Source of the DNA: JACVRU01 sp040902725
GTDB lineage: Bacteria; Actinomycetota; Thermoleophilia; Gaiellales; Gaiellaceae
Length of the DNA stretch: 43,584 nt
Assembly: GCA_040902725.1 (NCBI GenBank)
Contig: JBBDWU010000013.1
Span: forward strand, 1 to 43,584
Reading direction: 5' to 3'
Positions 1 through 8,005 of the stretch are shown here, piece by piece (the first letter of the stretch is position 1; the number at the start of each line of letters is the position of its first letter). The position numbers were made by a program, and so were the translations under genes. Below the pieces are notes generated by a model, which saw only the letters and a list, made by a program, of their open reading frames with translations, was not told the DNA's origin and did no database searches.

Positions 1-1935
1 CTCGAGGACGCGCGCCTTGCGCTCCTCCTTGGCCTTGCACCAGATGAACTCCTCGATGTCCGGATGCTCGACGTCGAGCACGACCATCTTGGCCGCGCGC
101 CGCGTCTTGCCGCCGGACTTGATCGTGCCGGCGGAGGCGTCGGCGCCGCGCATGAAGGAGACCGGGCCGGAGGCGTAGCCCCCCTTCGACAGCTGCTCCT
201 TGGACGAGCGGAGCCGGGAGAGGTTGATGCCGGCCCCCGAGCCGCCGCGGAAGATGACGCCCTCGCGGCGGATCCAGTCGAGGATCGACTCCATCGAGTC
301 GTCGATCGAGAGGATGAAGCAGTTGTGGACCGCGACGTTGTTCGTGAGGTACTCGCCGGACTCGGTCTGGATGTCGTAGACGTCGTGGACGCCCACCGGC
401 TCGATCGAGACGATCTCCTCCTCGCGCAGGTCGGGGCAGCGCTTGAGCCCCCGTAGCGAGAGCGACTCGAGCAGCTTCGCCTGCTTCCTCTCGCTCACGA
501 AGCCGACGAGCTCGGCGAAGCGCGCCCGCTCCGAGCCGATCGAGATCGAGACCTCGTGCAGGTCGTGGCGGTCCGGGCGCTGCTCGGTCTTGCGGCCGCG
601 CCTCGAGTAGATGCCGAGCACGTTCAAGAGGAGCTGGATGTCCTCGGCCCAGCGCTCGGCGATGACCGCGAAGCCGATCCGTCCGTTCTCAGTACCGTCG
701 TCCCGGCGAACCGTGACGTAGCCGTCGGCCTGGAAGACGCTGCGGAGGTAGGCGGAGATCTCGTCATGTGGGGCGGTCCAGAGACGGTTCGGGACACGGA
801 TCTGCCGGCCGCGGGCGAGCAGCTCCCAGCGCTCGACGAACTCGCGCAGGCTCTCGCCGTAGAGGCGGATCCGGCGGCAGGAGACCGACCCGTCCTCGCG
901 CTTCACCTCGCGCACGTGCCGGTGTACCTCGGGAAGGGCGATCTCCAGGTTGTGCGAGACCCAGCCGTACTCGTCCTCGTCGGCGACCTGGAACTCGATC
1001 GTCAGGGAGCGGTTGGTGCCGCCCTCGTACTGGCCGACGAAGCCGTCAGCCTGGAGCCAGCCGGCCAGAGCCGCCTCTGCCTCGGCCACGATCTGCTCTT
1101 CCGTGGTCTCGGGGAGCCCGTGCTCCTCGAGACCACTCGCGCCGACCGCGACGCGCGCGGTGTCCGCGACCTTCGCGCGGTGCGGGTGCAGGTGCATCCG
1201 CATACCCGGCTCCAGCCCGTCGACTCGCAGCCACTGCGGCTCCGTCCGGCGCTGGTGGACCGCCTTGACGACGTGATCGCCCGTGGCCTCGACGAACTGG
1301 CCGTTGCGTAGCGTGACGCGGTGAACGGGTTTGCGGCCGTTGTGCTTGACGGCCACGACGCGCGTGACGCCCTGCGAGTCGTAGACCTCGAGGCCGATCT
1401 GCTCGCCCTCGACGAGTGCGCCGATCGGGACCATGCCTGCGGGCGTCGAGACGAGCGCGCCGTACGGCTGGCAGGCGGAGCACTGCGGCTTCTCCTCGAA
1501 GCCGACGTTGAACCAGACGGGCGAGTTGAAGGACGCGAGCTGGTTGACGAGGATCGCCTTCAGCTCGTCCTCGAAGGTCTGCGCCTCCTCCTCGTCGGCG
1601 AAGTAGCCGCCGTCGCGGCCCCAGCGGCCGACCGTGTCGACGATGCGGCCGATCATCTGCTTGACGCTCGACTCGCGCTCGGGCGAGCTCATCCGGCCGC
1701 GGAAGTACTTCTGCGCGACGATGTTCGTCGCCGTCTGCGACCAGAAGCGCGGAAACTCGACGTCCTTCTGCTCGAAGGCCGGCTTGTCCTTGCCGGGAAT
1801 GTGCGCGTCGCGCACCTCCCATTCGACCTCGTCGAAGGGGTCGCGCCCCGCGATGGTGAAGTAGCGCTTGACCCCGACCTTCGCGGTGTCAGCGACGACG
1901 ACGTTCTCGATCTCTTCCGCCTTGGCCGTTGCCAT
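1..1935 (-). CDS. nrdJ: Vitamin B12-dependent (class II) ribonucleotide reductase, N-terminal part, interrupted by an intein
   Basis: Reduces ribonucleotides to deoxyribonucleotides using adenosylcobalamin; cytosolic. The translation from ATG at 1935 gives a typical NrdJ N-terminus (GRWGRDGGYFADEEEAQTF, then LASFNSPVWFNVG). After the intein come the class II blocks CFILSIDDSMESILDW and FRGGSGAGINLSRLRSS, then GGKTRRAAKMVVLDVEHPD. The reading frame runs off base 1 without a stop, so the gene is partial; the family is usually 700-1000 residues. A ggagg ribosome-binding site lies 7-8 bases before the ATG. The intein sits between residues 154 and 155 of the precursor. The identification is sure; only the 3' end is unseen. 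Confidence 0.96.
   Translation of the reverse strand, partial: MATAKAEEIENVVVADTAKVGVKRYFTIAGRDPFDEVEWEVRDAHIPGKDKPAFEQKDVEFPRFWSQTATNIVAQKYFRGRMSSPERESSVKQMIGRIVDTVGRWGRDGGYFADEEEAQTFEDELKAILVNQLASFNSPVWFNVGFEEKPQCSACQPYGALVSTPAGMVPIGALVEGEQIGLEVYDSQGVTRVVAVKHNGRKPVHRVTLRNGQFVEATGDHVVKAVHQRRTEPQWLRVDGLEPGMRMHLHPHRAKVADTARVAVGASGLEEHGLPETTEEQIVAEAEAALAGWLQADGFVGQYEGGTNRSLTIEFQVADEDEYGWVSHNLEIALPEVHRHVREVKREDGSVSCRRIRLYGESLREFVERWELLARGRQIRVPNRLWTAPHDEISAYLRSVFQADGYVTVRRDDGTENGRIGFAVIAERWAEDIQLLLNVLGIYSRRGRKTEQRPDRHDLHEVSISIGSERARFAELVGFVSERKQAKLLESLSLRGLKRCPDLREEEIVSIEPVGVHDVYDIQTESGEYLTNNVAVHNCFILSIDDSMESILDWIRREGVIFRGGSGAGINLSRLRSSKEQLSKGGYASGPVSFMRGADASAGTIKSGGKTRRAAKMVVLDVEHPDIEEFIWCKAKEERKARVLE
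322..1473 (-). other. Intein in NrdJ with LAGLIDADG-type homing endonuclease domain
   Basis: In-frame 384-residue insertion. It starts with Cys (CQPYGALVSTPAGMVPIG, block A), has a splicing block B (ATGDHVVKA) and ends EYLTNNVAVHN followed by extein Cys (CFILSI), which fits the Cys1 / His-Asn / Cys+1 rule of standard protein splicing. Two dodecapeptide-like motifs, LAGWLQADGFVG and YLRSVFQADGYV, point to a LAGLIDADG endonuclease between the splicing halves. Removing 1152 bases joins QCSA to CFILSIDDS, the uninterrupted NrdJ sequence. All splicing residues are present, so it should be active; endonuclease activity is not known. Confidence 0.93.
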
Positions 1936-2051
1936 GTTCGCCTCCAAGCGTATCCGTCCGACTGGGCTGAGAAATGGACCAGGCAACGTAGACCTCAGGT
2001 CGGACGGAACCGGGCCTCAGCGCCCCCTTATTGTAGCAATTTGCGGGGGTT
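1936..2051 (-). promoter_or_regulatory. nrdJ leader: candidate -10 box and inverted repeat
   Basis: Read on the minus strand, TACAAT at 2035-2030 is a good -10 hexamer with no convincing -35, giving a leader of roughly 90 bases. Within it a perfect 10-bp inverted repeat (TCCGTCCGAC at 1953-1962, GTCGGACGGA at 1999-2008) can form a stem ending close to the ggagg ribosome-binding site. I see no cobalamin-riboswitch core and no NrdR box. The function as a regulatory hairpin is inferred. Confidence 0.4.
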
Positions 2052-2618
2052 TTATTCGGAGTCCGGGCCCGGCGGGCCGGGCGAGATGCGCACGCGGCGG
2101 GCCTGGATGCGGCGGGCGACGAAGCCCGCGGACGCGGCCGCGAGCAGGAGCAGCGCGAGCGCTCCGAGCACGAGCAGCGGGATCGGGATGGAGTCGGCGC
2201 TGCTCGGGTTGAGCACGTCCAGCGGGCCGCCGCCGTTCGCATCTGGCGAGCCGCCCGGGGCCGCCTCCGCATCCTCGGAGGTGTCGGCGGGAACGGTGCG
2301 CTTCGGCCCCGTCTGGGGCGCGACCGGATCGCCGGGGCTGAGCGGCTTCCCCGAGCGCTCGCCGGCGCGGAGCGCGGCGAGCAGCGCGCGGTTGATGTCC
2401 TCGCGCGCGTCCGAGTAGGCAGCCACGTCCTCCGGCAGGTTCCTGATCGCCTTGCGGTAGCAGCTGACCGAGTAGGCCTTGTCGATCCGGCCGTCGTACC
2501 AGTCGTTGATCAGCTGCACCCAGCAGGGCTTCGCGGCCATGGCAGTCGGCGCCGCGCCGAGGGCGGTCACCGCGGTGACGACCAGGGCGAGGAGTATGAG
2601 GAGGCGCCGAATCGTCAC
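2052..2618 (-). CDS. Secreted, C-terminally membrane-anchored protein of unknown function
   Basis: 188 residues. The N-terminus MTIRRLLILLALVVTAVTAL ends in a signal-peptide-like AMA-AK cleavage site. The mature part begins KPCWVQLINDWYDGRIDKAY and has two cysteines (CW, SCY) that could pair outside the cell. A Pro/Asp/Gly-rich linker follows, then one transmembrane helix (IPLLVLGALALLLLAAASAGF) and a basic tail (RRIQARRVR), so the bulk should face outward. I recognise no family. It is divergent from the WaaL-like gene at 2741, which also serves the cell envelope. The stop abuts the nrdJ promoter region. Confidence 0.75.
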   Translation of the reverse strand: MTIRRLLILLALVVTAVTALGAAPTAMAAKPCWVQLINDWYDGRIDKAYSVSCYRKAIRNLPEDVAAYSDAREDINRALLAALRAGERSGKPLSPGDPVAPQTGPKRTVPADTSEDAEAAPGGSPDANGGGPLDVLNPSSADSIPIPLLVLGALALLLLAAASAGFVARRIQARRVRISPGPPGPDSE

Positions 2619-2740
2619 TTGGGTACGGGTCCACGGCTGGCTTGCCGCGAGCGCGTTGGCCGGAGTCTTCCCGACCGGATTGATCCAGGGGTAATCCCCA
2701 CGTAAACGGTTTGTAAGCGCATTCGGGGCAGCGGGGGCCG

Positions 2741-4582
2741 ATGGTACCGTCGCGCCCGATGAGAGCGTCGCCTCTGCGCGCCGGGCTCCTCGCGGTCGCG
2801 GGGCTCGTCGTCGGGGGGTCGCTGCTCGTGGGCGGAGGGTCCTCGCCGCGGCCGGTCTTCTGGCTCGGGACGCTCGCCGTCGTCGCCGTCGCGGTGGCCT
2901 GGGCGCTCGCGCGCCCTCCTTTCGCGCCCGACCAGGTCGCGCTGCTCGCGCTCTTCGGCGCGGTCGGGGTCTGGAGCGCGGTGACGATCGTGTGGTCGAT
3001 CCAGCCCGACCGGTCGTGGGAGTCCTTCAACCGGACGGTGCTGTACGTGGCGGCGCTCGGCCTAGGCCTGCTCGCCGGCGCCACGCCGCGGCGCGCCGCC
3101 GCCTTGCTCGCGGCGCTCTTCGCCCTCACGCTCGCCTGGGCGCTCGCGGGCGCCGTCGTCCCTGCCCTGGGGGCGGACGTGGAGCGGAGCGCGCGGCTGC
3201 GGGAGCCGGTCGAATACTGGAACGCGCTCGCACTCGTGGCGGCGATGGCGCTGCCGCTCTGGCTCTGGCTGCGCCGCCCGCTCGGCGCCGTGGCCGCCTT
3301 CGCCACGGTCGTGGCGCTCCTGCTCACGACCTCGCGCGGCGGCGTCCTGGTCGCGATCGTGGCCGCCGCCGCCTGGCTGGCGCTGGTCCGTCCGCGCACG
3401 GATGCCGTCTGGACGCTCCTGATTGCCGTCCCGGCGGGGATCGCGGTCGGCGCCTGGGCGCTGACGACCTCGCTCGCAGAGCCCGGGACCGCCGGCGACG
3501 GCCGCGCGGGCGCTCTGCTCGGCGTCGCACTCGCCGCGGGCGGGACGCTGGTCTTGGCACTCGTCCGGCGGCCGGCGCCCGCCTGGGCGGGACGCGTGGC
3601 CGCCGGCGTCGCCGTCGCAGGCGCGATCGGCCTTTTCGCCCTCGCCGTCCCGCGGCTCGACGACGCGTGGGGCGAGTTCCGCAATCCCCCTGCCGTCCAG
3701 GTGACGAACGAGCCCGGCCGCCTGGCGGACGTGAGCTCGAACCACCGCTGGACCTGGTGGACGCAGGCCTGGACGATCTTCCGCGATCACCCCGCCGGGG
3801 GCACGGGCGCGGGCACGTACGAGCTCGCGCGGCGGCCGATCCGGGAGGACACGCTCGGGCCGCTCGATCCGCACAACCTCGGCCTCAAGGCGCTGAGCGA
3901 CACCGGAATCGTCGGCTTCCTGCTTTTGCTCGGAGCCGTCGCGGCCGCCGCCTGGGTGGTCGTCGGCGCCCTGCGGCGGACTGCGGGGGAGGAGCGCGTG
4001 GCCGCGGCCGCGCTCGCCGCCGGCGCTGCCGCCTGGCTGGCCCAGTCGCTGATCGACATGCCCTTCGAGTACGCCGCCGCGACCGTGCCAGTCACCTTCG
4101 GGCTCGGCGTGCTCGCGGGCGCGGGCCGCGAGCCCGTCCCTCGCCGCGCTGCCCTCGTCCCGGCCGTGGCGGCCCTCGCCCTCGTCGCCTCGCTTGCATT
4201 CCCGTGGCTCGCCGACCGCCGGGCCGAGGCGTCGCTCGACGCCCTCACCGCCGGCGACTACCGGACCGCCGCCGCCGCCGCCCAGGACGCGCAGGCACTC
4301 GACCCGCTGGCGGTCCAGCCGCTCCACCTGGAGGCGGTCGCGCTCGAGCTGGAGGGCCGGCTCGACGAGGCCGAGCGGGTCTACGAGGAGGCGGCCGAGC
4401 TCCAGCCGCGCAACCCGCAGGCCTGGTACGAGCTCGGCCGGTTCGAGTACGAGGCGCGAGGCGATCTGGAGCGAGCGCTCCTCTACCTCGACCGCTCCTG
4501 GAACCTCGACCGGCAGTCGCCCGACACCGGCCCGCTCCTCGACGTCGTGCGGGCGGAGCTGGCTAGCGAGGGCCGAGGATGA
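2741..4582 (+). CDS. O-antigen ligase/polymerase-like (WaaL/Wzy superfamily) membrane protein with C-terminal TPRs
   Basis: 613 residues with about 10-12 hydrophobic helices, then a soluble C-terminal region. The family signature is visible: SRGGVLVAIV, the large loop NHRWTWWTQAWTIFRDHPAGG, and GTGAGTYELARR...DPHNLGLKALSDTGIVGF, typical of O-antigen ligase family proteins that join or polymerise lipid-linked glycans at the outer face of the cytoplasmic membrane. The last ~120 residues hold TPR-like helices (LEAVALELEGRLDEAERVYEEA, NPQAWYELGRFEYEARGDLERAL). Start ATG 2741 chosen; ATG 2759 is also possible. The 3' end overlaps the convergent LytR_C gene by 20 bp. The substrate cannot be told. 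Confidence 0.85.
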   Translation: MVPSRPMRASPLRAGLLAVAGLVVGGSLLVGGGSSPRPVFWLGTLAVVAVAVAWALARPPFAPDQVALLALFGAVGVWSAVTIVWSIQPDRSWESFNRTVLYVAALGLGLLAGATPRRAAALLAALFALTLAWALAGAVVPALGADVERSARLREPVEYWNALALVAAMALPLWLWLRRPLGAVAAFATVVALLLTTSRGGVLVAIVAAAAWLALVRPRTDAVWTLLIAVPAGIAVGAWALTTSLAEPGTAGDGRAGALLGVALAAGGTLVLALVRRPAPAWAGRVAAGVAVAGAIGLFALAVPRLDDAWGEFRNPPAVQVTNEPGRLADVSSNHRWTWWTQAWTIFRDHPAGGTGAGTYELARRPIREDTLGPLDPHNLGLKALSDTGIVGFLLLLGAVAAAAWVVVGALRRTAGEERVAAAALAAGAAAWLAQSLIDMPFEYAAATVPVTFGLGVLAGAGREPVPRRAALVPAVAALALVASLAFPWLADRRAEASLDALTAGDYRTAAAAAQDAQALDPLAVQPLHLEAVALELEGRLDEAERVYEEAAELQPRNPQAWYELGRFEYEARGDLERALLYLDRSWNLDRQSPDTGPLLDVVRAELASEGRG

Positions 4583-5054
4583 GCGCGAGGTGCGCGCCCA
4601 TCAGGTCACGCACGCGCAGGCCGTCCAACGGGCCTACGACCTTGGCGCCGATGTCGCGCGCCAGCCGCTTCGCCTCGGCCTGCCGCCCGGGGCGGTACAT
4701 GACGATCGTTCTCGGATAGTCGCTCCGCGGCGCGTTGCCCACCTCGGCAATCAGGTAGCCGAGGCCCTGCACCCGCTCGCCGGCCACGTTCGCGGCGCCG
4801 GTGACGCCGTTGCCGTTGAGGACGGTGACGGAGGTGTCGCCGCGCACCAGGATCGGGGCGGACTTCGCCGGCTCCGGCTTCGCCGCTGGAGCGAAGACCC
4901 GCTCGACTGCGGCGGTGCGGACGTCCTCGGCGACTGCCCGGCCGAGCATCGGCAGGGCGAGCGCGATCAGGATCGCGAGCTCGACGGCTGCGACCGCGGC
5001 GACGACGAGCGTCGCGGTGCGCCAGGAGGTCGGCTGGGGAAGAGCGTGCTCCAT
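4563..5054 (-). CDS. LytR C-terminal domain (LytR_C) protein, membrane-anchored
   Basis: 163 residues: short cytoplasmic N-terminus, one transmembrane helix (ATLVVAAVAAVELAILIALAL, about residues 15-36), an Ala/Pro linker, then a LytR_C-type domain with the hallmark VTVLNGNGVTGAANVAGERVQGLGYLIAEVGNA and a closing TIVMYRPGRQAEAKRLARDIGAKVVGPL. LytR_C domains occur on LCP cell-wall ligases and as stand-alone extracellular anchored proteins in actinobacteria; no LCP catalytic domain is present here. It lies just downstream of the epimerase (10-base gap, same strand), so probably co-transcribed in an envelope cluster. Confidence 0.85.
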   Translation of the reverse strand: MEHALPQPTSWRTATLVVAAVAAVELAILIALALPMLGRAVAEDVRTAAVERVFAPAAKPEPAKSAPILVRGDTSVTVLNGNGVTGAANVAGERVQGLGYLIAEVGNAPRSDYPRTIVMYRPGRQAEAKRLARDIGAKVVGPLDGLRVRDLMGAHLALILGPR

Positions 5055-5064
5055 CGCGGAGCGC

Positions 5065-5943
5065 TCAATTCGACCAGGTCTGGCGCAACCCTTCCTCGAG
5101 CGAGATCTCGGCGCGAAAGCCGAGTGCGCGCTCGGCGCGCGTGGGGTCGAGAGAGGAGCGCTGGAGCTCCCCCGCGCGCGCGGGCGCGTGAGTGACCTCC
5201 GCCTCGACGCCGGCCGCTCGCGCGCAGAGCTCCGCCAGCTCCAGCACGGAGGTCTCGCGGCCGGTGCCGACGTTGAAGACGCCGCCGTCCTGCCCGGCGG
5301 CGAGGAGGGTCGCGCGCGCGACGTCGGTGGCGTGGACGTAGTCGCGCGTCTGGCTCCCGTCCCCGTACACGGTCAGCGGCTCTCCCTCGCGCAGCCGGCC
5401 GAGGAAGATCGCGACCACGCCCGCCTCCCCGTGCGGGTCCTGCCGCGGCCCGTAGACGTTGCCGTAGCGCAGCGCGACGTGGCGTGTCCCGTAGAGGCGG
5501 TTGTACATCGCGAGATACTCCTCGGCGGCGAGCTTCGAGGTGCCGTAGGGGGCGAGCGGGTGCCGCTCGTCCTGCTCGGTCGCGGGCCGCTCGCACTCGC
5601 CGTAGATCGCGCCGCCGGTCGAGGCGAAGATCACCTGCGCGCCGGCGAGCCGCGCCGCCTCGAGCACGCGAAGCGTCCCGACCACGTTGACCTGCGCGTC
5701 GCGGGCCGGGTCGGCGACCGAGGCGCGCACGTCGATCTGCGCCGCCAGGTGGAAGACGACGTCGGCGTCGACCTCGAACGGCTCGCGGACGTCGTGCTCG
5801 ACGAGGGTCACGCGCGCCGGTACCTGCTCGCGATTGCCGCTCGAGAGGTCGTCGACCACGGTCACCTCGTCGCCGCGCGCGACCAGCGCCTCGACGACGT
5901 GCGAGCCGATGAAGCCCGCGCCCCCTGTGACCACCGCCCGCAC
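5065..5943 (-). CDS. NAD-dependent epimerase/dehydratase (UDP-glucose 4-epimerase-like)
   Basis: 292 residues, extended SDR fold. The start was set at GTG 5943 because the Rossmann motif follows at once (RAVVTGGAGFIGSHVVEAL); the longer frame upstream is not conserved-looking. Visible: the VVDDLSSG NAD-binding loop, FHLAAQ, a serine in ASTGGAIYGE and the YxxxK pair in APYGTSKLAAE, plus ALRYGNVYGPRQDPHGEAGVVAIF and TRDYVHATDVA. These fit GalE/Gne-type epimerases making nucleotide sugars for the envelope. Exact substrate is not determinable. Divergent from tmk. Confidence 0.87.
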   Translation of the reverse strand: MRAVVTGGAGFIGSHVVEALVARGDEVTVVDDLSSGNREQVPARVTLVEHDVREPFEVDADVVFHLAAQIDVRASVADPARDAQVNVVGTLRVLEAARLAGAQVIFASTGGAIYGECERPATEQDERHPLAPYGTSKLAAEEYLAMYNRLYGTRHVALRYGNVYGPRQDPHGEAGVVAIFLGRLREGEPLTVYGDGSQTRDYVHATDVARATLLAAGQDGGVFNVGTGRETSVLELAELCARAAGVEAEVTHAPARAGELQRSSLDPTRAERALGFRAEISLEEGLRQTWSN

Positions 5944-6034
5944 GCGCCGTATCCTAGGCGGGCGGCCACTCCGGTCGGTTACCACGGTGGATGACACGCG
6001 GATCGCGATGCGAGGCAAGAACGCAGGGAGTCCA

Positions 6035-6050
6035 CGCATGACCACATGCG
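6035..6050. promoter_or_regulatory. Palindrome in the epimerase-tmk divergent spacer
   Basis: CGCATG-ACCA-CATGCG is a perfect 6-bp inverted repeat with a 4-base spacer in the 186-bp region between the divergent starts of the epimerase (5943) and tmk (6130). Its size and position would suit an operator, but no regulator is adjacent and it could be chance. Confidence 0.25.
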
Positions 6051-6129
6051 GGGGCGACCGAGGACGCCGCATCGCGGCGCGAGACGCAGGTCAGCCACCC
6101 TGGCTCACCGGCCGGAGGGGCCGCTAACT

Positions 6130-6729
6130 GTGTTCGTGACGTTCGAGGGCCTCGACGGCTCCGGCAAGTCGACCCAGGCGGAGCTGCTGGAGGAGCACCT
6201 GCGCGGCCTCGGCCGCGAGGTGGTGCTGACCCGGGAGCCGGGCGGGACCCCGCTCGGCGAGCGTGTGCGCGAGCTCGTGCTGCTCGGGCCGGACGAGGTC
6301 TCGCCGTGGGCGGAGGCGGCGCTCTTCGCGGCCGCGCGGGCGGAGCTCGTGGCGCGGGTGATCCGCCCGGCGCTCGAGCGCGGCGACGACGTGATCTGCG
6401 ACCGCTACGTCGACTCGTCGCTCGCGTACCAGGGGATCGCGCGCGGGCTCGGCCTGGAGCGCGTCCTCTCGCTCAACCGGCCGGCGATCGGCGACCTCCT
6501 GCCGGACCGCACGTTCCTCCTGCTCGTCGACCCCGAGGTGGCGGGTGCCCGGTCGGGGAGGGATCCCGACCGGATCGAGCGGGAGGGGAGCGAGTTTCGC
6601 GCGCGCGTGGACCAGGCGTATCGTGAGCTGGCGGAGGCCTTTCCGGAGCGGGTGGTCGCGCTGGACGGGTCACAGTCGGAGGCGGAGATCGCGATGGTGA
6701 TCGGTGAGCAGGTTCGAGAGCTTTCCTGA
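6130..6729 (+). CDS. tmk: Thymidylate kinase (dTMP kinase)
   Basis: 199 residues; phosphorylates dTMP to dTDP. The P-loop FEGLDGSGKSTQAELL lies at the N-terminus, followed by TREPGGTPLGERVRELVL, the DRY motif in DVICDRYVDSSLAYQGIARGL and a lid-region Arg-rich stretch (ARSGRDPDRIE). Start GTG 6130 gives the expected VFVTFEGLDG opening; a longer frame from 6046 has no family resemblance. The 3' end overlaps holB by 26 bp, a pairing common in bacteria, so the two are co-translated. Confidence 0.97.
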   Translation: MFVTFEGLDGSGKSTQAELLEEHLRGLGREVVLTREPGGTPLGERVRELVLLGPDEVSPWAEAALFAAARAELVARVIRPALERGDDVICDRYVDSSLAYQGIARGLGLERVLSLNRPAIGDLLPDRTFLLLVDPEVAGARSGRDPDRIEREGSEFRARVDQAYRELAEAFPERVVALDGSQSEAEIAMVIGEQVRELS

Positions 6730-7771
6730 GCAGGTGGAGGCCAAGCGCCTCCTGGCGGCCGCGCTGGACGAGGGCGTGGCCCATGCGTACCTGTTCCACG
6801 GGCCGCCGGGCGTGGGCAAGCGCCAGGCGGCGTACGCGTTCGCGACGGAGCTCCTGGGCGGCGATGCGCGCGTCGGGCGCGGGAGCCATCCCGACCTCTA
6901 CCTGCTGGCGCCGCTGGGCGACCAGATCCGCATCGACGACGTCCGCGAGCTGCGGCGCGACCTGCACATGCGGCCGTTCGAGGCCGACCGGCGCATCTAC
7001 CTGGTACTCGGCGCGGACACGCTCAACGAGGACGCGGCCGACGCGCTCCTGAAGGATCTCGAGGAGCCGCCGGAGTACGCGGTGATCGTGCTGGTGGCGG
7101 ACGACCTGGGGCCGATCCCGGAGACGATCCGCTCGCGCTGCCAGCTCGTCCCGTTCAGGCGGCTGTCGGAGCGGGCGGTGCGGGAGTCGCTGGCGGAGCT
7201 TGCGCCCGGGCGGGGCGAGGAGGAGCTGACGGCGCTGGCGCGGGTGGCGGCCGGGCGGCTCGACCGGGCGCGGCGGCTGCTGGACGAGGACGCCGCGAAA
7301 CGCCGCGACGGCCTGATCGACGTGGCGCGCTCCGTCTACCGCGACCCGGCGTTCGAGCCGGGGGCGGCAGCCGAGCGGCTGCTAGGCGCGGTGGGCGACT
7401 TCGGCCGGTCGGTGCGTGAGCAGGCGGAGGCCGACGTGGAGGGGATGGAGCTGACCGCGCGGGAGGCCGAGCAGCGCGTGCGGCGCGCCCAGCGCGGGGC
7501 CGAGCGGGACGAGCTGCTCGCGCAGCTCGAAGAGCTGGCCGCGTGGTACCGCGACCTGGTGGTCGTGGCGGCAGGCGCGGACGGGGCGGTCATCCACTTC
7601 GACCGGCTCGCGGAGCTGAAGGAGGACGCGGCGCGCGAGCGGATGCTGGGCGCCGAGCGGGCGTGCGAGGCCGTGCGGCAGACGTGGCGGAACCTCGAGG
7701 AGTTCCAGCTCAACGCGGGGCTCGCGGTGGAGGGGCTGCTGGTGACCCTGCGGCGCGAGCTCGCGGCCTGA
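6704..7771 (+). CDS. holB: DNA polymerase III subunit delta' (clamp-loader)
   Basis: 355 residues with GTG start inside the tmk 3' end. AAA+ clamp-loader features: FHGPPGVGKRQAAYAFA (Walker A), IRIDDVRELRRDLHMRPFE, VLGADTLNEDAADALLKDLEEPPE (the DnaX/HolB LLK-EEPP signature) and ETIRSRCQLVPF (SRC motif). It loads the beta clamp with DnaX and delta. The C-terminal half is a helical collar-like region, Arg/Glu rich. The usual zinc-binding cysteine cluster of DnaX is absent, favouring delta' over gamma/tau. Confidence 0.93.
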   Translation: MSRFESFPEQVEAKRLLAAALDEGVAHAYLFHGPPGVGKRQAAYAFATELLGGDARVGRGSHPDLYLLAPLGDQIRIDDVRELRRDLHMRPFEADRRIYLVLGADTLNEDAADALLKDLEEPPEYAVIVLVADDLGPIPETIRSRCQLVPFRRLSERAVRESLAELAPGRGEEELTALARVAAGRLDRARRLLDEDAAKRRDGLIDVARSVYRDPAFEPGAAAERLLGAVGDFGRSVREQAEADVEGMELTAREAEQRVRRAQRGAERDELLAQLEELAAWYRDLVVVAAGADGAVIHFDRLAELKEDAARERMLGAERACEAVRQTWRNLEEFQLNAGLAVEGLLVTLRRELAA

Positions 7772-7794
7772 GCGTGGCTAAACTGCCGCTTCAG

Positions 7795-7867
7795 GCCGAC
7801 GTAGCTCAGCTGGTAGAGCACTTCACTCGTAATGAAGGGGTCCCCGGTTCGAGTCCGGGCGTCGGCT
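7795..7867 (+). tRNA. tRNA-Thr (anticodon CGT), integration target
   Basis: Complete cloverleaf by eye: acceptor GCCGACG pairs with CGTCGGC, D-arm GCTCAGCTGGTAGAGC, anticodon stem-loop CTTCA-CTCGTAA-TGAAG with anticodon CGT, T-arm CCCGG-TTCGAGT-CCGGG, discriminator T. CCA is not encoded. Its 3' end from the anticodon loop on is repeated twice downstream, which marks it as an attachment site that stays intact after integration. Confidence 0.97.
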
Positions 7868-7868
7868 T
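7826..7868 (+). repeat. Attachment-site core copy 1 (attL, within tRNA-Thr)
   Basis: 43 bases from the anticodon loop to one base past the discriminator, identical to 12735-12777 (offset 4909). This is the copy that belongs to the functional tRNA. Confidence 0.9.
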
Positions 7869-7940
7869 CACCCAAAAGGCCTGCGTATGCGGCACGTTCG
7901 CCCTCACGGTCGCAGCACGCGGGACCCCGGGGAGGCCGCA

Positions 7941-7960
7941 GTGGTAACAAAGTGGGAACA
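7941..7960 (+). repeat. Candidate integrase arm-type site, left end of element 1
   Basis: GTGGTAACAAAGTGGGAACA, 73 bp inside the left core repeat, matches 12607-12626 at 17 of 20 positions in the same orientation. Paired near-identical sites inside both ends of an element are expected for tyrosine-recombinase arm binding; this role is inferred. Confidence 0.5.
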
Positions 7961-8005
7961 TCCGCCCCGCCAGGGCGGACTTGATTCGCTGTGGGGCGTA
8001 CGGCT

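Noticed and set aside
1936..2051. Cobalamin riboswitch upstream of nrdJ
   Set aside because: The leader is only about 90-115 bases and lacks the conserved B12-box and core words.
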